DNA of 64,000 nucleotides from G965230065 sp965230065 (GCA_965230065.1 OZ245942.1:7192001-7256000); one strand, 5' to 3'. Shown: positions 8,299 to 18,033, counted from the stretch's first letter. Program-made: numbers and translations. Notes: generated by a model from the letters alone, not told the origin.

Positions 8299-9039
8299 TT
8301 AAAGTGAACCTAAAAGTAATTGTGCCAACAGATAATCAGCGCATAAAATGGCAATACAACTGTTGGTAACTGCTGTGGTGCTGGCAATGCCAACTTCCAA
8401 TGCTCCTCCTTTGGTGAAAAAGCCCTGATAGGCTGAAATTGAAGATACTAAAAATGCAAACACCACTGATTTTATCAGTGCAAAACTGATATTGAACACC
8501 TTAAAATCAAGACGAATGCCGTAAATATAATCTTCAGGAGTAATAATACCTGTCACAGTACCCGCAACATACCCGCCGTACATAGAAAGAAAACCAGCGA
8601 CAATGACCAACAGTGGAAACATCAGCATGGCAGCAACGACTTTAGGCAATACTAAATAAGAAGAAGCATTGATACCCATTACTTCCAGGGCATCAATTTG
8701 CTCGGTAATGCGCATGGTACCCAGTCCACCGGCAATATTTGAGCCTACTTTACCAGCCAATACGATACAAGTAATGGTAGGTGCCAGTTCCAGCAATGTC
8801 ATATCCCTTACTACTGTGCTGATTATAAAATCCGGCACAAACGGGCTTACCAGGTTATTGGCAGTTTGCACGGTGGTTACTGCCCCAATAAAAGTGGAAA
8901 TAATGGTAACCAATATCAGTGAGTTGATACCAAGCAATACGCATTCGTCCAGCGTACGCCGAACATAAGTCATAAAAGTTTCCCTTTTCCGAATGAGGGA
9001 ATACATAAATAGCAAATACTTACCTATTCTTTTAAGCAT
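8299..9039 (-). CDS. mlaE: MlaE-family lipid ABC transporter permease
   Basis: A 246-residue permease with five or six membrane segments. The MlaE signature is clear: ELAPTITCIVLAGKVGSNIAGGLGTM followed by the EQIDALEVMG loop and YLVLPKVVAAMLMFPLL. Together with the ATPase at 7368-8117 it forms the core of a transporter that moves phospholipids across or between envelope membranes. It is the first gene of the pair. The gap upstream (9040-9371) is shared with the divergent SDR gene and carries a palindromic repeat. Confidence 0.85.
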   Translation of the reverse strand: MLKRIGKYLLFMYSLIRKRETFMTYVRRTLDECVLLGINSLILVTIISTFIGAVTTVQTANNLVSPFVPDFIISTVVRDMTLLELAPTITCIVLAGKVGSNIAGGLGTMRITEQIDALEVMGINASSYLVLPKVVAAMLMFPLLVIVAGFLSMYGGYVAGTVTGIITPEDYIYGIRLDFKVFNISFALIKSVVFAFLVSSISAYQGFFTKGGALEVGIASTTAVTNSCIAILCADYLLAQLLLGSL

Positions 9040-9371
9040 ATAAAAAAAGGTTATTAATACTTTCCCAAGCCAAAACTAATATATTACACGAGAATTTGAT
9101 AGTAATGAAGATACTGCTTATCATAAAACCCTGGGAGAAACCTACTATTTTTGTGCGAAGGCATAAAGCAAAACATAAATTAATAAACAATATTCTGATT
9201 TTTTGTGAAACGGCTCACTAGCCCCGAGCATTGAAAATTTATATGAGATTCTCGTAAATCGGTCAGACCGCTATCTTCAGAAGCAGAAGAGCGGACTGAC
9301 CAATAAGCAATATCAATTTCAATCTACGTTCCTACTGAAAACATCAGAATAAACTTTAATATTTAACTGTA
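9040..9371. other. Divergent intergenic region
   Basis: This 332-bp region lies between the divergent mlaE and SDR genes and must hold both promoters. I see a TATTTTTG -7-like box on the plus strand near 9146, but no matching -33 TTG at good spacing. The region also contains the structured repeat at 9261-9301. No coding capacity is apparent. Confidence 0.35.
9261..9301. repeat. Covarying hairpin repeat, family A copy 1
   Basis: A 12-bp stem GGTCAGACCGCT/AGCGGACTGACC with one A-A mismatch. The inner part holds CTTC/GAAG and the core AGAAGCAGAAGAGC. A second copy at 61542-61583 keeps the loop core (AGAAGCATAAGAGC) and the stem geometry while several stem bases change in pairs. Retained pairing suggests selection for structure or a common transposed ancestor. 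Confidence 0.6.
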
Positions 9372-10079
9372 ATGAAAAAATTAATTGTAGTAACAGGTGG
9401 CACAAAAGGTATTGGCAAAGCTGTAATAGCATGCTTTGCCAGGGAAGGATTTGACATAGCCACCTGCGCAAGAAATGAAAAAGATTTAGAAAGCTTGCAA
9501 CAGGAAATCAATAAAAAGTACCCTGACATAAATTTTTATTACCAAAAAAGCGATTTATCCAAAAAAGAAGAAGTATTGGAGTTTGCCCAATTTGTGAATA
9601 AAACAGATGCAACCGTAGAAGTTTTGGTAAATAACGCCGGATTATTCATTCCCGGCCAAACTCATTCAGAAGAAGATGGCATTCTGGAAAAAACAATGGA
9701 TATTAATGTTTATAGTGTTTACCACCTCACCCGGCAATTTGTTGGGGAAATGAAAGCAAGGCAATCCGGCCATATTTTCAACCTTTGCTCTACGGCCAGC
9801 ATCATGCCTTACATCAACGGAGGGTCATACTGTATTTCTAAGTTTGCACTATTGGGCATGACAAAAGTACTGCGCGAAGAAATGAAAGAACATGGTGTAA
9901 GGGTAACAGCCATAATGCCCGGCGCCACCCTCACGGCCAGTTGGGAAGGCGTAGATTTACCCCCTGAAAGGTTTATGCCTCCGGAAGATGTAGCAGAAGC
10001 CATGCTTACGGCTTACAGAATGTCTGACAGGTCAGTAGTAGAAGAATTGCTCATTCGACCGCAATTGGGTGATATTTAA
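9372..10079 (+). CDS. Short-chain dehydrogenase/reductase (SDR)
   Basis: A 235-residue classical SDR. The cofactor motif is TGGTKGIGKA (residues 8-17), the structural motif is VNNAG (about 90), and the catalytic Ser lies in the LCSTAS segment. The Tyr-x-x-x-Lys pair is YCISK, followed by a PGATLT motif that binds the nicotinamide. Arg in CARNE after beta-2 suggests NADP preference. It is an NAD(P)-dependent oxidoreductase of unknown substrate. It is transcribed alone, divergent from the Mla permease. Confidence 0.85.
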   Translation: MKKLIVVTGGTKGIGKAVIACFAREGFDIATCARNEKDLESLQQEINKKYPDINFYYQKSDLSKKEEVLEFAQFVNKTDATVEVLVNNAGLFIPGQTHSEEDGILEKTMDINVYSVYHLTRQFVGEMKARQSGHIFNLCSTASIMPYINGGSYCISKFALLGMTKVLREEMKEHGVRVTAIMPGATLTASWEGVDLPPERFMPPEDVAEAMLTAYRMSDRSVVEELLIRPQLGDI

Positions 10080-10223
10080 GAGGGAATTTTATAAATAAGC
10101 GGAGCATCTGATGTAAATTTGTCGGTTGTTTATACTAAATTAAAACTTCGTTGTACTGCTTGCAGAACTTTTTGAGTCAAATGATGTTAATTTAGTGAGT
10201 AAGATATTTTTAAAACCTCGTTT

Positions 10224-12215
10224 ATGAGTGTACTGAGTTCAGAAGTAGCCACCACCAAAAAATATTGTAACAGCCTTACTGCCTATTCCAGAAGAAAAAC
10301 CCGTGAAGTATTCATTGGTGACATTCCGTTAGGCGGCAATAATCCCATCCGCGTACAATCCATGACAACTGTTGACACGATGGATACGATGGGTTCGGTG
10401 GAGCAATCTATTCGCATGATTGAGGCCGGCTGCGAATACATCCGCATTACAGCGCCCAGCTTGAAAGAAGCTGAAAACCTGAAGAATATCCGGGACGAAT
10501 TGCACAAAAGAGGTTACAAAACACCTTTGGTGGCCGACATTCATTTTACACCCAATGCGGCGGAAATGGCGGCACGCCTGGTAGAAAAAGTGCGTATTAA
10601 CCCCGGCAACTATGCTGATAAAAAGCGGTTTGAAATTATTGAATATACCGATGAAACCTATCTCTCTGAACTGGAAAGGATTCGGAAAAGGTTTTCACCA
10701 CTTGTAAAAATTTGCAAAGAATACGGCACTGCCATGCGCATTGGCACCAACCACGGCTCCCTTTCCGACCGCATCATGAGCCGGTACGGAGATACGCCCC
10801 TGGGCATGGTAGAATCGGCCCTGGAGTTTATCCGCATCTGTGAAGATCTGGACTATTACGACATTGTCATTTCAATGAAATCCAGCAACCCGCAGGTGAT
10901 GGTGCAGGCATACCGTTTGCTGGTACAAAAGCTGGATGAAGAAGGTTTGCAGCCCTACCCTTTGCACCTGGGCGTAACCGAAGCCGGGGACGGGGAAGAT
11001 GGCAGGATAAAGTCAGCCGTGGGCATTGGTACTTTGCTCGAAGATGGATTGGGTGACACCGTACGGGTATCGCTTACTGAGGAGCCTGAAGCAGAAGCCC
11101 CGGTGGCGCAAATGCTGGTAGACCGTTATGCCAACCGCCCGGGCCACAAACCCATCACCCCGGTTGAAGAAATTCCTGCCGACCCGTATGTGTATTCTAA
11201 GAGAATAACAAAGGCAGTTTTAAATTTTGGTGCAGATAACGTACCCCGCGTCATTGCCGACCTAAGAGGGGTTCAGGGTTGGGAATACAAAGATTTTAAG
11301 TGTATCGGCCATTTTTATTTGCCTGAGCCTGACAAGTGGAAGATGAACGACATCGGTGCTGACTATATTTATACAGGCAGTACGCCCGTTCCGTTTATGT
11401 TACCCAACGGACTCAAAGAAATTTTGGATTACCCAACCTGGAAAAAAGCAGTTGACCAAGCCAATAAATTTCCTTTATTAGATGTTGAAACGTTTATCAC
11501 AAACCCATCCAGGCATGCTACTTTAAACTTCCTCAGGCTTACGCTGGATGACCTTACGCCCAGTTTGCTGTATCAAATTAAATCAGACAATTCACTGGTA
11601 CTGCTCTTAGATACAAATAATGCACACGCCATGGCCGAACAACGCCGCTTCTTCTACGAGTTACTCATACAAAAAGTGGATGTGCCCGTGGTTATCTTAA
11701 GAAAATATGAAGACATAGGAGAAGAAAAGCTCATGCTGTACGGTGCAACGGATATGGGTGGCCTGCTCATTGATGGTTTCGGAGATGGTGCGATGTTCAG
11801 CAATGAGTTGATTCCCCCAAAAAACAAAACAGAGCAGTTAACGCTCATTCAGAAAAACAACAGCGTGGCATTTGGCATTTTGCAGGCAGCCCGTACCCGC
11901 ATTTCCAAAACGGAATATATTTCCTGCCCTTCATGTGGCCGCACCCTCTTCGATTTGCAAGAAACTACTGCCATGATCCGCAGCCGTACCGACCACCTGA
12001 AAGGCGTAAAAATTGGGATTATGGGCTGTATCGTAAACGGCCCCGGCGAAATGGCCGATGCAGATTATGGTTACGTAGGCTCAGGGAAAGGAAAAATCAC
12101 TCTGTACCGAGGCAAAGAAGTGGTAAAGCGCAGTGTTCCTTCTGCCAATGCGGTAGACGAACTCATCAACATCATTCGTGAAGACGGAAATTGGATAGAA
12201 CCTGAAAAGTCTTAA
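10224..12215 (+). CDS. ispG: 4-hydroxy-3-methylbut-2-enyl diphosphate synthase
   Basis: A 663-residue IspG (GcpE) of the long three-domain type known from Bacteroidota, Chlamydiae and plants. It converts MEcPP to HMBPP in the methylerythritol phosphate route of isoprenoid synthesis. The N-terminal TIM barrel carries PIRVQSMTTVDTMDT, ITAPSLKEAENL, VADIHFTPNAA and KVRINPGNYADKK. An extra domain (about residues 290-540) separates it from the C-terminal 4Fe-4S domain, whose ligands are the two cysteines of SCPSCGRTLF, the cysteine of GIMGCIVNGPGE and the Glu of that motif. The length fits the long form well. The ATG is preceded by an A/T-rich leader and no gene is coupled to it. Confidence 0.97.
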   Translation: MSVLSSEVATTKKYCNSLTAYSRRKTREVFIGDIPLGGNNPIRVQSMTTVDTMDTMGSVEQSIRMIEAGCEYIRITAPSLKEAENLKNIRDELHKRGYKTPLVADIHFTPNAAEMAARLVEKVRINPGNYADKKRFEIIEYTDETYLSELERIRKRFSPLVKICKEYGTAMRIGTNHGSLSDRIMSRYGDTPLGMVESALEFIRICEDLDYYDIVISMKSSNPQVMVQAYRLLVQKLDEEGLQPYPLHLGVTEAGDGEDGRIKSAVGIGTLLEDGLGDTVRVSLTEEPEAEAPVAQMLVDRYANRPGHKPITPVEEIPADPYVYSKRITKAVLNFGADNVPRVIADLRGVQGWEYKDFKCIGHFYLPEPDKWKMNDIGADYIYTGSTPVPFMLPNGLKEILDYPTWKKAVDQANKFPLLDVETFITNPSRHATLNFLRLTLDDLTPSLLYQIKSDNSLVLLLDTNNAHAMAEQRRFFYELLIQKVDVPVVILRKYEDIGEEKLMLYGATDMGGLLIDGFGDGAMFSNELIPPKNKTEQLTLIQKNNSVAFGILQAARTRISKTEYISCPSCGRTLFDLQETTAMIRSRTDHLKGVKIGIMGCIVNGPGEMADADYGYVGSGKGKITLYRGKEVVKRSVPSANAVDELINIIREDGNWIEPEKS

Positions 12216-12232
12216 TTAAGCAAGTATATTAG

Positions 12233-13744
12233 TTAATACCTGCCTGACCGTTTGCCTTTCAAACGGCTTTTGATGGTATCAATTTCATCCAACACGCCAT
12301 TGGGAGAATTCATTTCGTCATGTACCGACTGCAAGGCGTGAATGACCGTCGTATGGTCGCGGCCACCAAAGTGATAACCGATGGCTTTCAAGGTATGCTT
12401 TGTATATTCTTTGGCAAAATACATAGCAACCTGGCGGGCATGCACAATCTCCTGCTTCCTTGATTTAGAACGAAGGTCATCTATAGAAAGATTGTAAAAA
12501 TCAGATACCGTTTTCAAAATTTTATCTATACCAATCTCGCTCTCCGAGCCTTCCACAATATTTTTGAGTACTTGCTTGGCAAGTTCCAGGTCTATGGGCG
12601 TTTTATTCAGAGAAGAATGCGCAACCAGAGAAATCAAAACCCCCTCAAGCTCACGAATATTTGTATCTACATTATGGGCAATGTACTCTACCACTTCAAA
12701 AGATAAATGAATTCCTTCATTTTGGGCCTTTTTCCCAATAATCGCTATCCTTGTTTCGAAATCGGGGGTTTGCAAGTCAGCCGTCAATCCCCATTTAAAG
12801 CGGGATACCAATCTTTCCGTCAGCCCGTTCAGTTCCCGGGGCGAGCAGTCGCTGGTCATGATAATTTGCTTGCCCGACTGGTGCAGGTGGTTAAAAATAT
12901 GGAAATAAATTTCCTGGGTTTTTTCTTTTCCGGCCAAAAACTGCACATCATCCAGAATCAACACGTCTACCTGCAGGTACAGGTTCGCAAATTTCTGTAC
13001 ATTATTGTGCTTCAGTGCCTCAATAAACTGGTTGGTAAATTTTTCTGAAGAAACATACAACACCAGTTTATTGCCCAACCGGCTTCTGATTTCATTTCCA
13101 ATGGCCTGCACAAGGTGGGTTTTTCCCAGGCCTACGCCTCCATAAATCATGAGCGGATTAAAAGAAGTAACCCCGGGTTTGGTTGCCACCGCCAGACCGG
13201 CCGAGCGGGCTAACCGGTTGCAGTCCCCTTCTACGTACGTTTCAAAGCTATATTGTGCATTAAGCTGGGATTCCAGCTGGGTTTCAATACTTTCACGATC
13301 CATCCCGCCAAAGGTAAACGGCCCGTTATACTCCCGGCTTTTATCTTCCTTTGCTTGCTTTGATTGGGAATACTTAGCGTCAGACTTAGAAGTTGGAATA
13401 TTGATAGAAAGGGGTTTGTGCTGGGCATTTCCGCGGTCTACCACAATGGAATACTCGAGCCTTCCGTCTGCACCAATAACGCCATCAATTGATTTTCGAA
13501 GCAAAAAAACGTAATGTTCTTCCAACCACTCATAAAAAAACTGGCTTGGTACCTGAATGGTCAGTATTTTGTTCTCAAACTTGAGTGGCTTGATCGGAGA
13601 AAACCAGGTAATATATGTTTGTTCGCCTACATTATCCCTGATAATTTGCAGGCAACGGTTCCATACTATCTCATGTTCTTTTTGCATGGACAAGTCTATA
13701 TTTGGACAAGCGATAGTTTGCTCATCTGATGGCTTCATTATCAT
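12233..13744 (-). CDS. dnaA: Chromosomal replication initiator DnaA
   Basis: A 503-residue DnaA. Domain I (about residues 20-110) has WNRCLQIIRDNV and TWFSPIKPL, followed by a variable linker. The AAA+ domain starts with FNPLMIYGGVGLGKTHL (Walker A), has DVLILDDVQFLAGK (Walker B), SDCSPRELNGLTERLVSRF and the sensor region. Domain IV ends with the DnaA-box-binding signature GGRDHTTVIHALQSV. Two in-frame ATG codons two codons apart (MIMKP) compete for the start; both lie before the usual N-terminus. It is convergent with ispG and divergent from mutA. I see no DnaA-box cluster around it, so oriC need not be here. Confidence 0.97.
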   Translation of the reverse strand: MIMKPSDEQTIACPNIDLSMQKEHEIVWNRCLQIIRDNVGEQTYITWFSPIKPLKFENKILTIQVPSQFFYEWLEEHYVFLLRKSIDGVIGADGRLEYSIVVDRGNAQHKPLSINIPTSKSDAKYSQSKQAKEDKSREYNGPFTFGGMDRESIETQLESQLNAQYSFETYVEGDCNRLARSAGLAVATKPGVTSFNPLMIYGGVGLGKTHLVQAIGNEIRSRLGNKLVLYVSSEKFTNQFIEALKHNNVQKFANLYLQVDVLILDDVQFLAGKEKTQEIYFHIFNHLHQSGKQIIMTSDCSPRELNGLTERLVSRFKWGLTADLQTPDFETRIAIIGKKAQNEGIHLSFEVVEYIAHNVDTNIRELEGVLISLVAHSSLNKTPIDLELAKQVLKNIVEGSESEIGIDKILKTVSDFYNLSIDDLRSKSRKQEIVHARQVAMYFAKEYTKHTLKAIGYHFGGRDHTTVIHALQSVHDEMNSPNGVLDEIDTIKSRLKGKRSGRY

Positions 13745-13834
13745 CGAACCTCCAGTTGAAAAAGTGTTACTTAGTAAAATGCAGGGAAAGGCAAATTTTA
13801 AAAAAAATTAGATAAGAAAAAAATAGTAATTTAC

Positions 13835-13863
13835 TTGACAATATGGAAAAAAAATCACCTTTG
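13835..13863 (+). promoter_or_regulatory. Candidate Bacteroidota-type promoter for mutAB
   Basis: TTGACA at 13835-13840 and CACCTTTG at 13856-13863 fit the Bacteroidota pattern TTG-N19-TAnnTTTG with 18 bases between TTG and the -7 box and one mismatch. It lies about 150 bases upstream of mutA in the 270-bp gap shared with dnaA. I see no good counterpart for dnaA on the other strand. Confidence 0.45.
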
Positions 13864-14014
13864 TATTTTACGAGTGCACTTTCAAATATTTTCTAGTTTT
13901 ATTGCAACTTAGGAGATAGGATTTATGTATAACAGACGAAATCATTATTTTTAAATTGCTGATTATCAGATGTTTAAAAACAACATATTTTTTTCTTAAA
14001 AAATTTATAGCGGT

Positions 14015-15448
14015 ATGTCAAAAAAAGATTTCATGGCGAAAAGTTTTTCAAAATTCAAGCCAACCACCAAAAATGAATGGCTTTCGGCAGTGAGAAAAAG
14101 CCTCTCCAACGCACAGCCCGAAACCTTGGATTGGGCTGCCCCATCCGGCTTTATTGTGGAGCCAATTTATACAAAAAACGAGCTGACTTCCATCACATAT
14201 CTTCCAGATTTTCAAGCCAATGCAACAGGTGGTTTAAAGCAACCGAGAAAGTGGGAATACCGGGAGTTCATTACCATAAAACCAGGTGAAATTGAAGCCG
14301 CTTGTAAGAGGGCAGACACAGCACTGACAGACGGGGCAGATGGGATCATTTTTGACCTGAACAAAATCGATAAAAATAAGTTCACTCCGGAAAAACTTCT
14401 CAAAAATTTTCCTTTCCCTGAAAAAAGTATCTCATTCTACAGCGAAAAAAATATCACTAATGTGTTTGATGCTTTGATCACATACCTGGCTACGCAAAAA
14501 GCTGAAAACTTACAAGGCGCATTTTACACAGATCCCCTGGCACATTGGTGCATTTCTGGCCAAGCTTACAAAAAAGACATGGATGCCCTTACACCTTGTA
14601 TCAGGAGAGCCAGCCACTTACCTAACATGCGCTGTTTGTTGGTAAGGAGCGACCATTTTCATAATGCCGGTGCCAATACTGTGCAGGAACTGGCTTTTCA
14701 GTTAAATACTGCCGTTGCTTATCTGGATGAACTCACAAACCAGGGCATTGATATTAAGCAAATTGTCAAGAATATGCATTTTACAGTGGCTATAGGCAGC
14801 AGTTACTTTATTGAAATCTCCAAATTACGGGCTTTGAAAATTCTGTTTGCCAAGGTTGTACAGGCGTATGGCGAAAAAGAATATTTGCCTACAGACGTTC
14901 ATATACACGCTGTTGCATCTTCCTTTACCAAAAGCCAGGACGAACCATACACCAACCTGGTGCGCAATACATCAGAGGCAATGTCTGCTATTTTGGGTGG
15001 CTGCCACTCCTGCACACTTTTACCATTTGATACAGCCTACGATAAATCAGGGGAGCTTGCCCGCAGAATGTCCCGCAATGTATCACTATTATTAAAAGAA
15101 GAAGCCCATTTTGATAAAGTGGCTGACCCGGTAACAGGCACGTATTATTTGGCCCACTTAACAGATAAGCTCATTACAAATGCCTGGGAGCTTTTCCTGA
15201 AAGTAGAAGCTATGGGAGGTTTTACAGAGGCTATACAAAAGGGTTTTATCCAGGAAGAAATAGCCCGTTCAGCCACAAACAAAATATCAAAAATAACAAG
15301 TGGTGAAAAAGTAATAGTTGGGGTGAATAAATACCAAAACAAGGCAACGTACCATGAACTGGGAAAACCCAAAAAGAAAACAAAACCCACAGCCATAGAA
15401 TCTGACTTCCCATTGATAACTCCCATACAACAGGAAAACAAAAGTTAA
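14015..15448 (+). CDS. mutA: Methylmalonyl-CoA mutase small subunit
   Basis: A 477-residue protein homologous to the catalytic barrel of methylmalonyl-CoA mutase (EWLSAVRKSL, then LDWAAPSGFIVEPIYT, WEYREFITIKPG, and the C-terminal ADPVTGTYYLAHLTDKL and GVNKYQNK). It ends soon after the barrel and so lacks the degenerate cobalamin-binding domain of the longer MutA subunits of about 620-640 residues. It pairs with the MutB subunit encoded 24 bases downstream to interconvert succinyl-CoA and methylmalonyl-CoA in propionate metabolism. The small subunit is structural rather than catalytic. Confidence 0.92.
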   Translation: MSKKDFMAKSFSKFKPTTKNEWLSAVRKSLSNAQPETLDWAAPSGFIVEPIYTKNELTSITYLPDFQANATGGLKQPRKWEYREFITIKPGEIEAACKRADTALTDGADGIIFDLNKIDKNKFTPEKLLKNFPFPEKSISFYSEKNITNVFDALITYLATQKAENLQGAFYTDPLAHWCISGQAYKKDMDALTPCIRRASHLPNMRCLLVRSDHFHNAGANTVQELAFQLNTAVAYLDELTNQGIDIKQIVKNMHFTVAIGSSYFIEISKLRALKILFAKVVQAYGEKEYLPTDVHIHAVASSFTKSQDEPYTNLVRNTSEAMSAILGGCHSCTLLPFDTAYDKSGELARRMSRNVSLLLKEEAHFDKVADPVTGTYYLAHLTDKLITNAWELFLKVEAMGGFTEAIQKGFIQEEIARSATNKISKITSGEKVIVGVNKYQNKATYHELGKPKKKTKPTAIESDFPLITPIQQENKS

Positions 15449-15472
15449 TAAACAACATAAAGCATTTTTTAT

Positions 15473-17602
15473 ATGAAACCCGACTTTTCAAAAATCAACA
15501 TAAAAAGTAATTTTAGCGCAGACCAAGTGTCTGTTCCCCAAAACGCCTGGACATCCGCAGAAGGGATTGACATCAAGCCGGTTTACTCATCAGATGATGC
15601 TCAAAATCTCCAACACCTGCACTTTACAGCGGGGATTCCTCCTTACCTGCGGGGGCCTTATGCCAGCATGTATGCTACCCGCCCCTGGACCATCCGTCAG
15701 TATGCTGGTTTTTCTACAGCTGAAGAGTCCAATGCTTTTTATCGGAGAAACTTAGAAGCCGGGCAACGGGGGTTGTCTGTAGCTTTCGACCTGGCTACGA
15801 ACCGGGGGTATGATTCTGACCACCCGCGTGTGGCCGGTGATGTAGGCAAAGCCGGCGTGGCGATTGATTCGGTGCTTGACATGAAAATATTGTTTGATCA
15901 GATCCCGCTGGATAAAATGTCAGTTTCTATGACCATGAACGGGGCCGTGGTTCCGATCATGGCATTTTATATTGTGGCTGCCGAAGAACTGGGGGTCAGC
16001 CCTGAAAAACTTACGGGCACCATCCAAAACGACATTCTGAAAGAATTTATGGTACGGAATACTTACATTTACCCTCCTGCCCCTTCCATGCGCATCGTAT
16101 CCGATATATTTGCCTACACAGCCCAACATATGCCCAAGTTCAACTCTATCAGCATCAGTGGATACCACATGCACGAAGCAGGTGCGCCGGCCGACCTGGA
16201 ACTGGCCTATACCTTATGCGATGGATTGGAATACATACGGGCAGGCCTGGCCGCCGGCCTTAGCATTGACGAATTTGCACCCCGGTTTTCTTTCTTTTGG
16301 GGTATTGGCATGCACCACTTTATGGAAATTGCCAAACTCAGGGCCGGGCGGCTGCTATGGGCAAAGCTGGTCAGGCAATTTGAGCCCAAAAACCCAAAAT
16401 CTATGGCTTTGCGTGCACATTGTCAAACTTCTGGTTATAGCCTAACGGAACAAGACCCTTTCAATAATGTAGCCCGCACTTGCATTGAAGCAATGGCAGC
16501 GGTTTTTGGGGGCACCCAGTCATTACACACCAATTCCCTGGACGAAGCCATCGCCCTGCCTACTGATTTTTCGGCACGCATTGCCCGAAATACCCAGCTT
16601 TACCTGCAAGAAGAAGCAGATATTACCAAAACAATAGACCCTTGGGGTGGCTCTTATTACATGGAAAGTTTAACACATGCCCTGGTAGATAAAGCCATCG
16701 GTCACATCAATGAAATTGAAGCCCTGGGAGGTATGACCAAAGCCCTTGAAGCAGGGGTACCTAAAATGCGTATTGAAGAAGCCGCTACCAAACGACAGGC
16801 CCAAATCGACACAGGCCGGGAAGTAATCGTAGGGGTAAACAAATACCAAACGGATGAGGAACCTTCATTTGAATTGCTGGAAGTGGATAACGCGAGTGTT
16901 CGGCAAACACAGGTTGCGCGGCTGCAACAATTAAAAAAAGAAAGAAATGAAGCAGAAGTACAAAAAGCCCTGGATAGCCTCACCACTTGCGCCAATGCCG
17001 GGCAGGGAAATTTACTGGAATACGCTGTGGAGGCTGCCAGAAAAAGAGCTACATTAGGCGAAATTTCATACGCCATGGAAAAAGCATTTGACAGATACCA
17101 GGCCTCGACAAAAGCAGTATCCGGAGTGTACGCAGGCGAGGTTGCTAATAACAAAGATTTTGAAAAAGCAAAAAAGCTCTCAGATCAATTTGCCGAAGCT
17201 GAAGGCAGGCGCCCCCGCATATTGGTAGCCAAAGTAGGGCAGGATGGACACGACCGGGGCATGAAAGTAGTAGCTACCGGCTTCGCCGACCTGGGCTTTG
17301 ATGTGGATATTGCCCCATTATTCCAAACCCCGGAAGAGGTGGCCCGGCAGGCAGCAGATAATGACGTACACGTGGTGGGAATTTCAACATTGGCAGGCGG
17401 GCATAAAACATTGGTACCCGAGCTTTTCAAAGCGTTAAAGAATATTGGAAGGGAAGACATAGCCGTAACCATAGGAGGGGTCATTCCCAAGAAAGATTAT
17501 GCGTTTTTGGAAAAAGTGGGCGTAGCAGGAATATTTGGCCCCGGCACGCCCATTACTAAAGCGGCACTTGTTGTATTGCACAACCTCATGGAGGATGGAT
17601 AA
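15473..17602 (+). CDS. mutB: Methylmalonyl-CoA mutase large catalytic subunit
   Basis: A 709-residue adenosylcobalamin-dependent mutase. The barrel has PPYLRGPYASMYATRPWTIRQYAG, TIQNDILKEFMVRNTYIYPP, and the HCQTSGYSLTEQDPFNNVART stretch that lines the active site. The C-terminal domain (about residues 580-705) carries the base-off cobalamin motif DGHDRG with the GISTLAGGH and GGVIP segments that complete the dimethylbenzimidazole pocket. It rearranges (R)-methylmalonyl-CoA and succinyl-CoA, and forms an operon with mutA. No MeaB-type chaperone or epimerase gene is next to it. Confidence 0.97.
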   Translation: MKPDFSKINIKSNFSADQVSVPQNAWTSAEGIDIKPVYSSDDAQNLQHLHFTAGIPPYLRGPYASMYATRPWTIRQYAGFSTAEESNAFYRRNLEAGQRGLSVAFDLATNRGYDSDHPRVAGDVGKAGVAIDSVLDMKILFDQIPLDKMSVSMTMNGAVVPIMAFYIVAAEELGVSPEKLTGTIQNDILKEFMVRNTYIYPPAPSMRIVSDIFAYTAQHMPKFNSISISGYHMHEAGAPADLELAYTLCDGLEYIRAGLAAGLSIDEFAPRFSFFWGIGMHHFMEIAKLRAGRLLWAKLVRQFEPKNPKSMALRAHCQTSGYSLTEQDPFNNVARTCIEAMAAVFGGTQSLHTNSLDEAIALPTDFSARIARNTQLYLQEEADITKTIDPWGGSYYMESLTHALVDKAIGHINEIEALGGMTKALEAGVPKMRIEEAATKRQAQIDTGREVIVGVNKYQTDEEPSFELLEVDNASVRQTQVARLQQLKKERNEAEVQKALDSLTTCANAGQGNLLEYAVEAARKRATLGEISYAMEKAFDRYQASTKAVSGVYAGEVANNKDFEKAKKLSDQFAEAEGRRPRILVAKVGQDGHDRGMKVVATGFADLGFDVDIAPLFQTPEEVARQAADNDVHVVGISTLAGGHKTLVPELFKALKNIGREDIAVTIGGVIPKKDYAFLEKVGVAGIFGPGTPITKAALVVLHNLMEDG

Positions 17603-18033
17603 GTATCATATTGATTAAATTTTCTCAGATTTAACAATAATTTCATTTCAAATGGAGTACAGTTGATAATTATGAAAAAAATAATCTTGTAATTTCACAA
17701 ATACCTCTCCTATGTAAGATGTAGGTGTACTTGAAGTTGCATTGTATCTTCGTAAATAGAAATATTCAATTTTTAATGTTACTAATACCCTAAAATTGTC
17801 CGTATTTTCCACGGGTTTACTTACTGTTTCAATCTTCACTTTTATGTAAGTTTTTATCACATTCATCATTTTTTTTCTACGATTTTGCTCTCTATTAATA
17901 AAATGTAAAAGCACATAACAGCATCATTTTTGCCCTTGCAAGGTAATAGTAGTATATTTTATCAGGTAAATACGCACATTTGCGATGAACTGGATTGTCA
18001 GTGTTATTACCTTTGGAAAACCGCTACCAAAAA
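17603..18033. other. Intergenic region with one doubtful small gene
   Basis: This region lies between mutB and the histidine kinase. A minus-strand frame of 88 codons (17648-17914) is open and has a plausible start pair (MMNVIKTYIKVKIET), with alternating hydrophobic residues, but I recognise no family and composition alone does not support it. A candidate promoter for the kinase lies at 17930-17960. No strong terminator follows mutB. Confidence 0.25.
17930..17960 (+). promoter_or_regulatory. Candidate promoter of the kinase/regulator pair
   Basis: TTG (17930-17932), 20 bases, then TATATTTT (17953-17960), one mismatch from TAnnTTTG. It lies about 75 bases before the likely kinase start at 18034. 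Confidence 0.35.

Noticed and set aside
13745..14014. Origin of replication beside dnaA
   Set aside because: No cluster of DnaA boxes is visible in the gap, only AT-rich sequence. Bacteroidota origins are often not next to dnaA.
17648..17914. Firm gene call for an 88-codon frame on the minus strand
   Set aside because: Start and composition are possible but there is no recognised family or regulatory signal; mentioned only within the gap entry.
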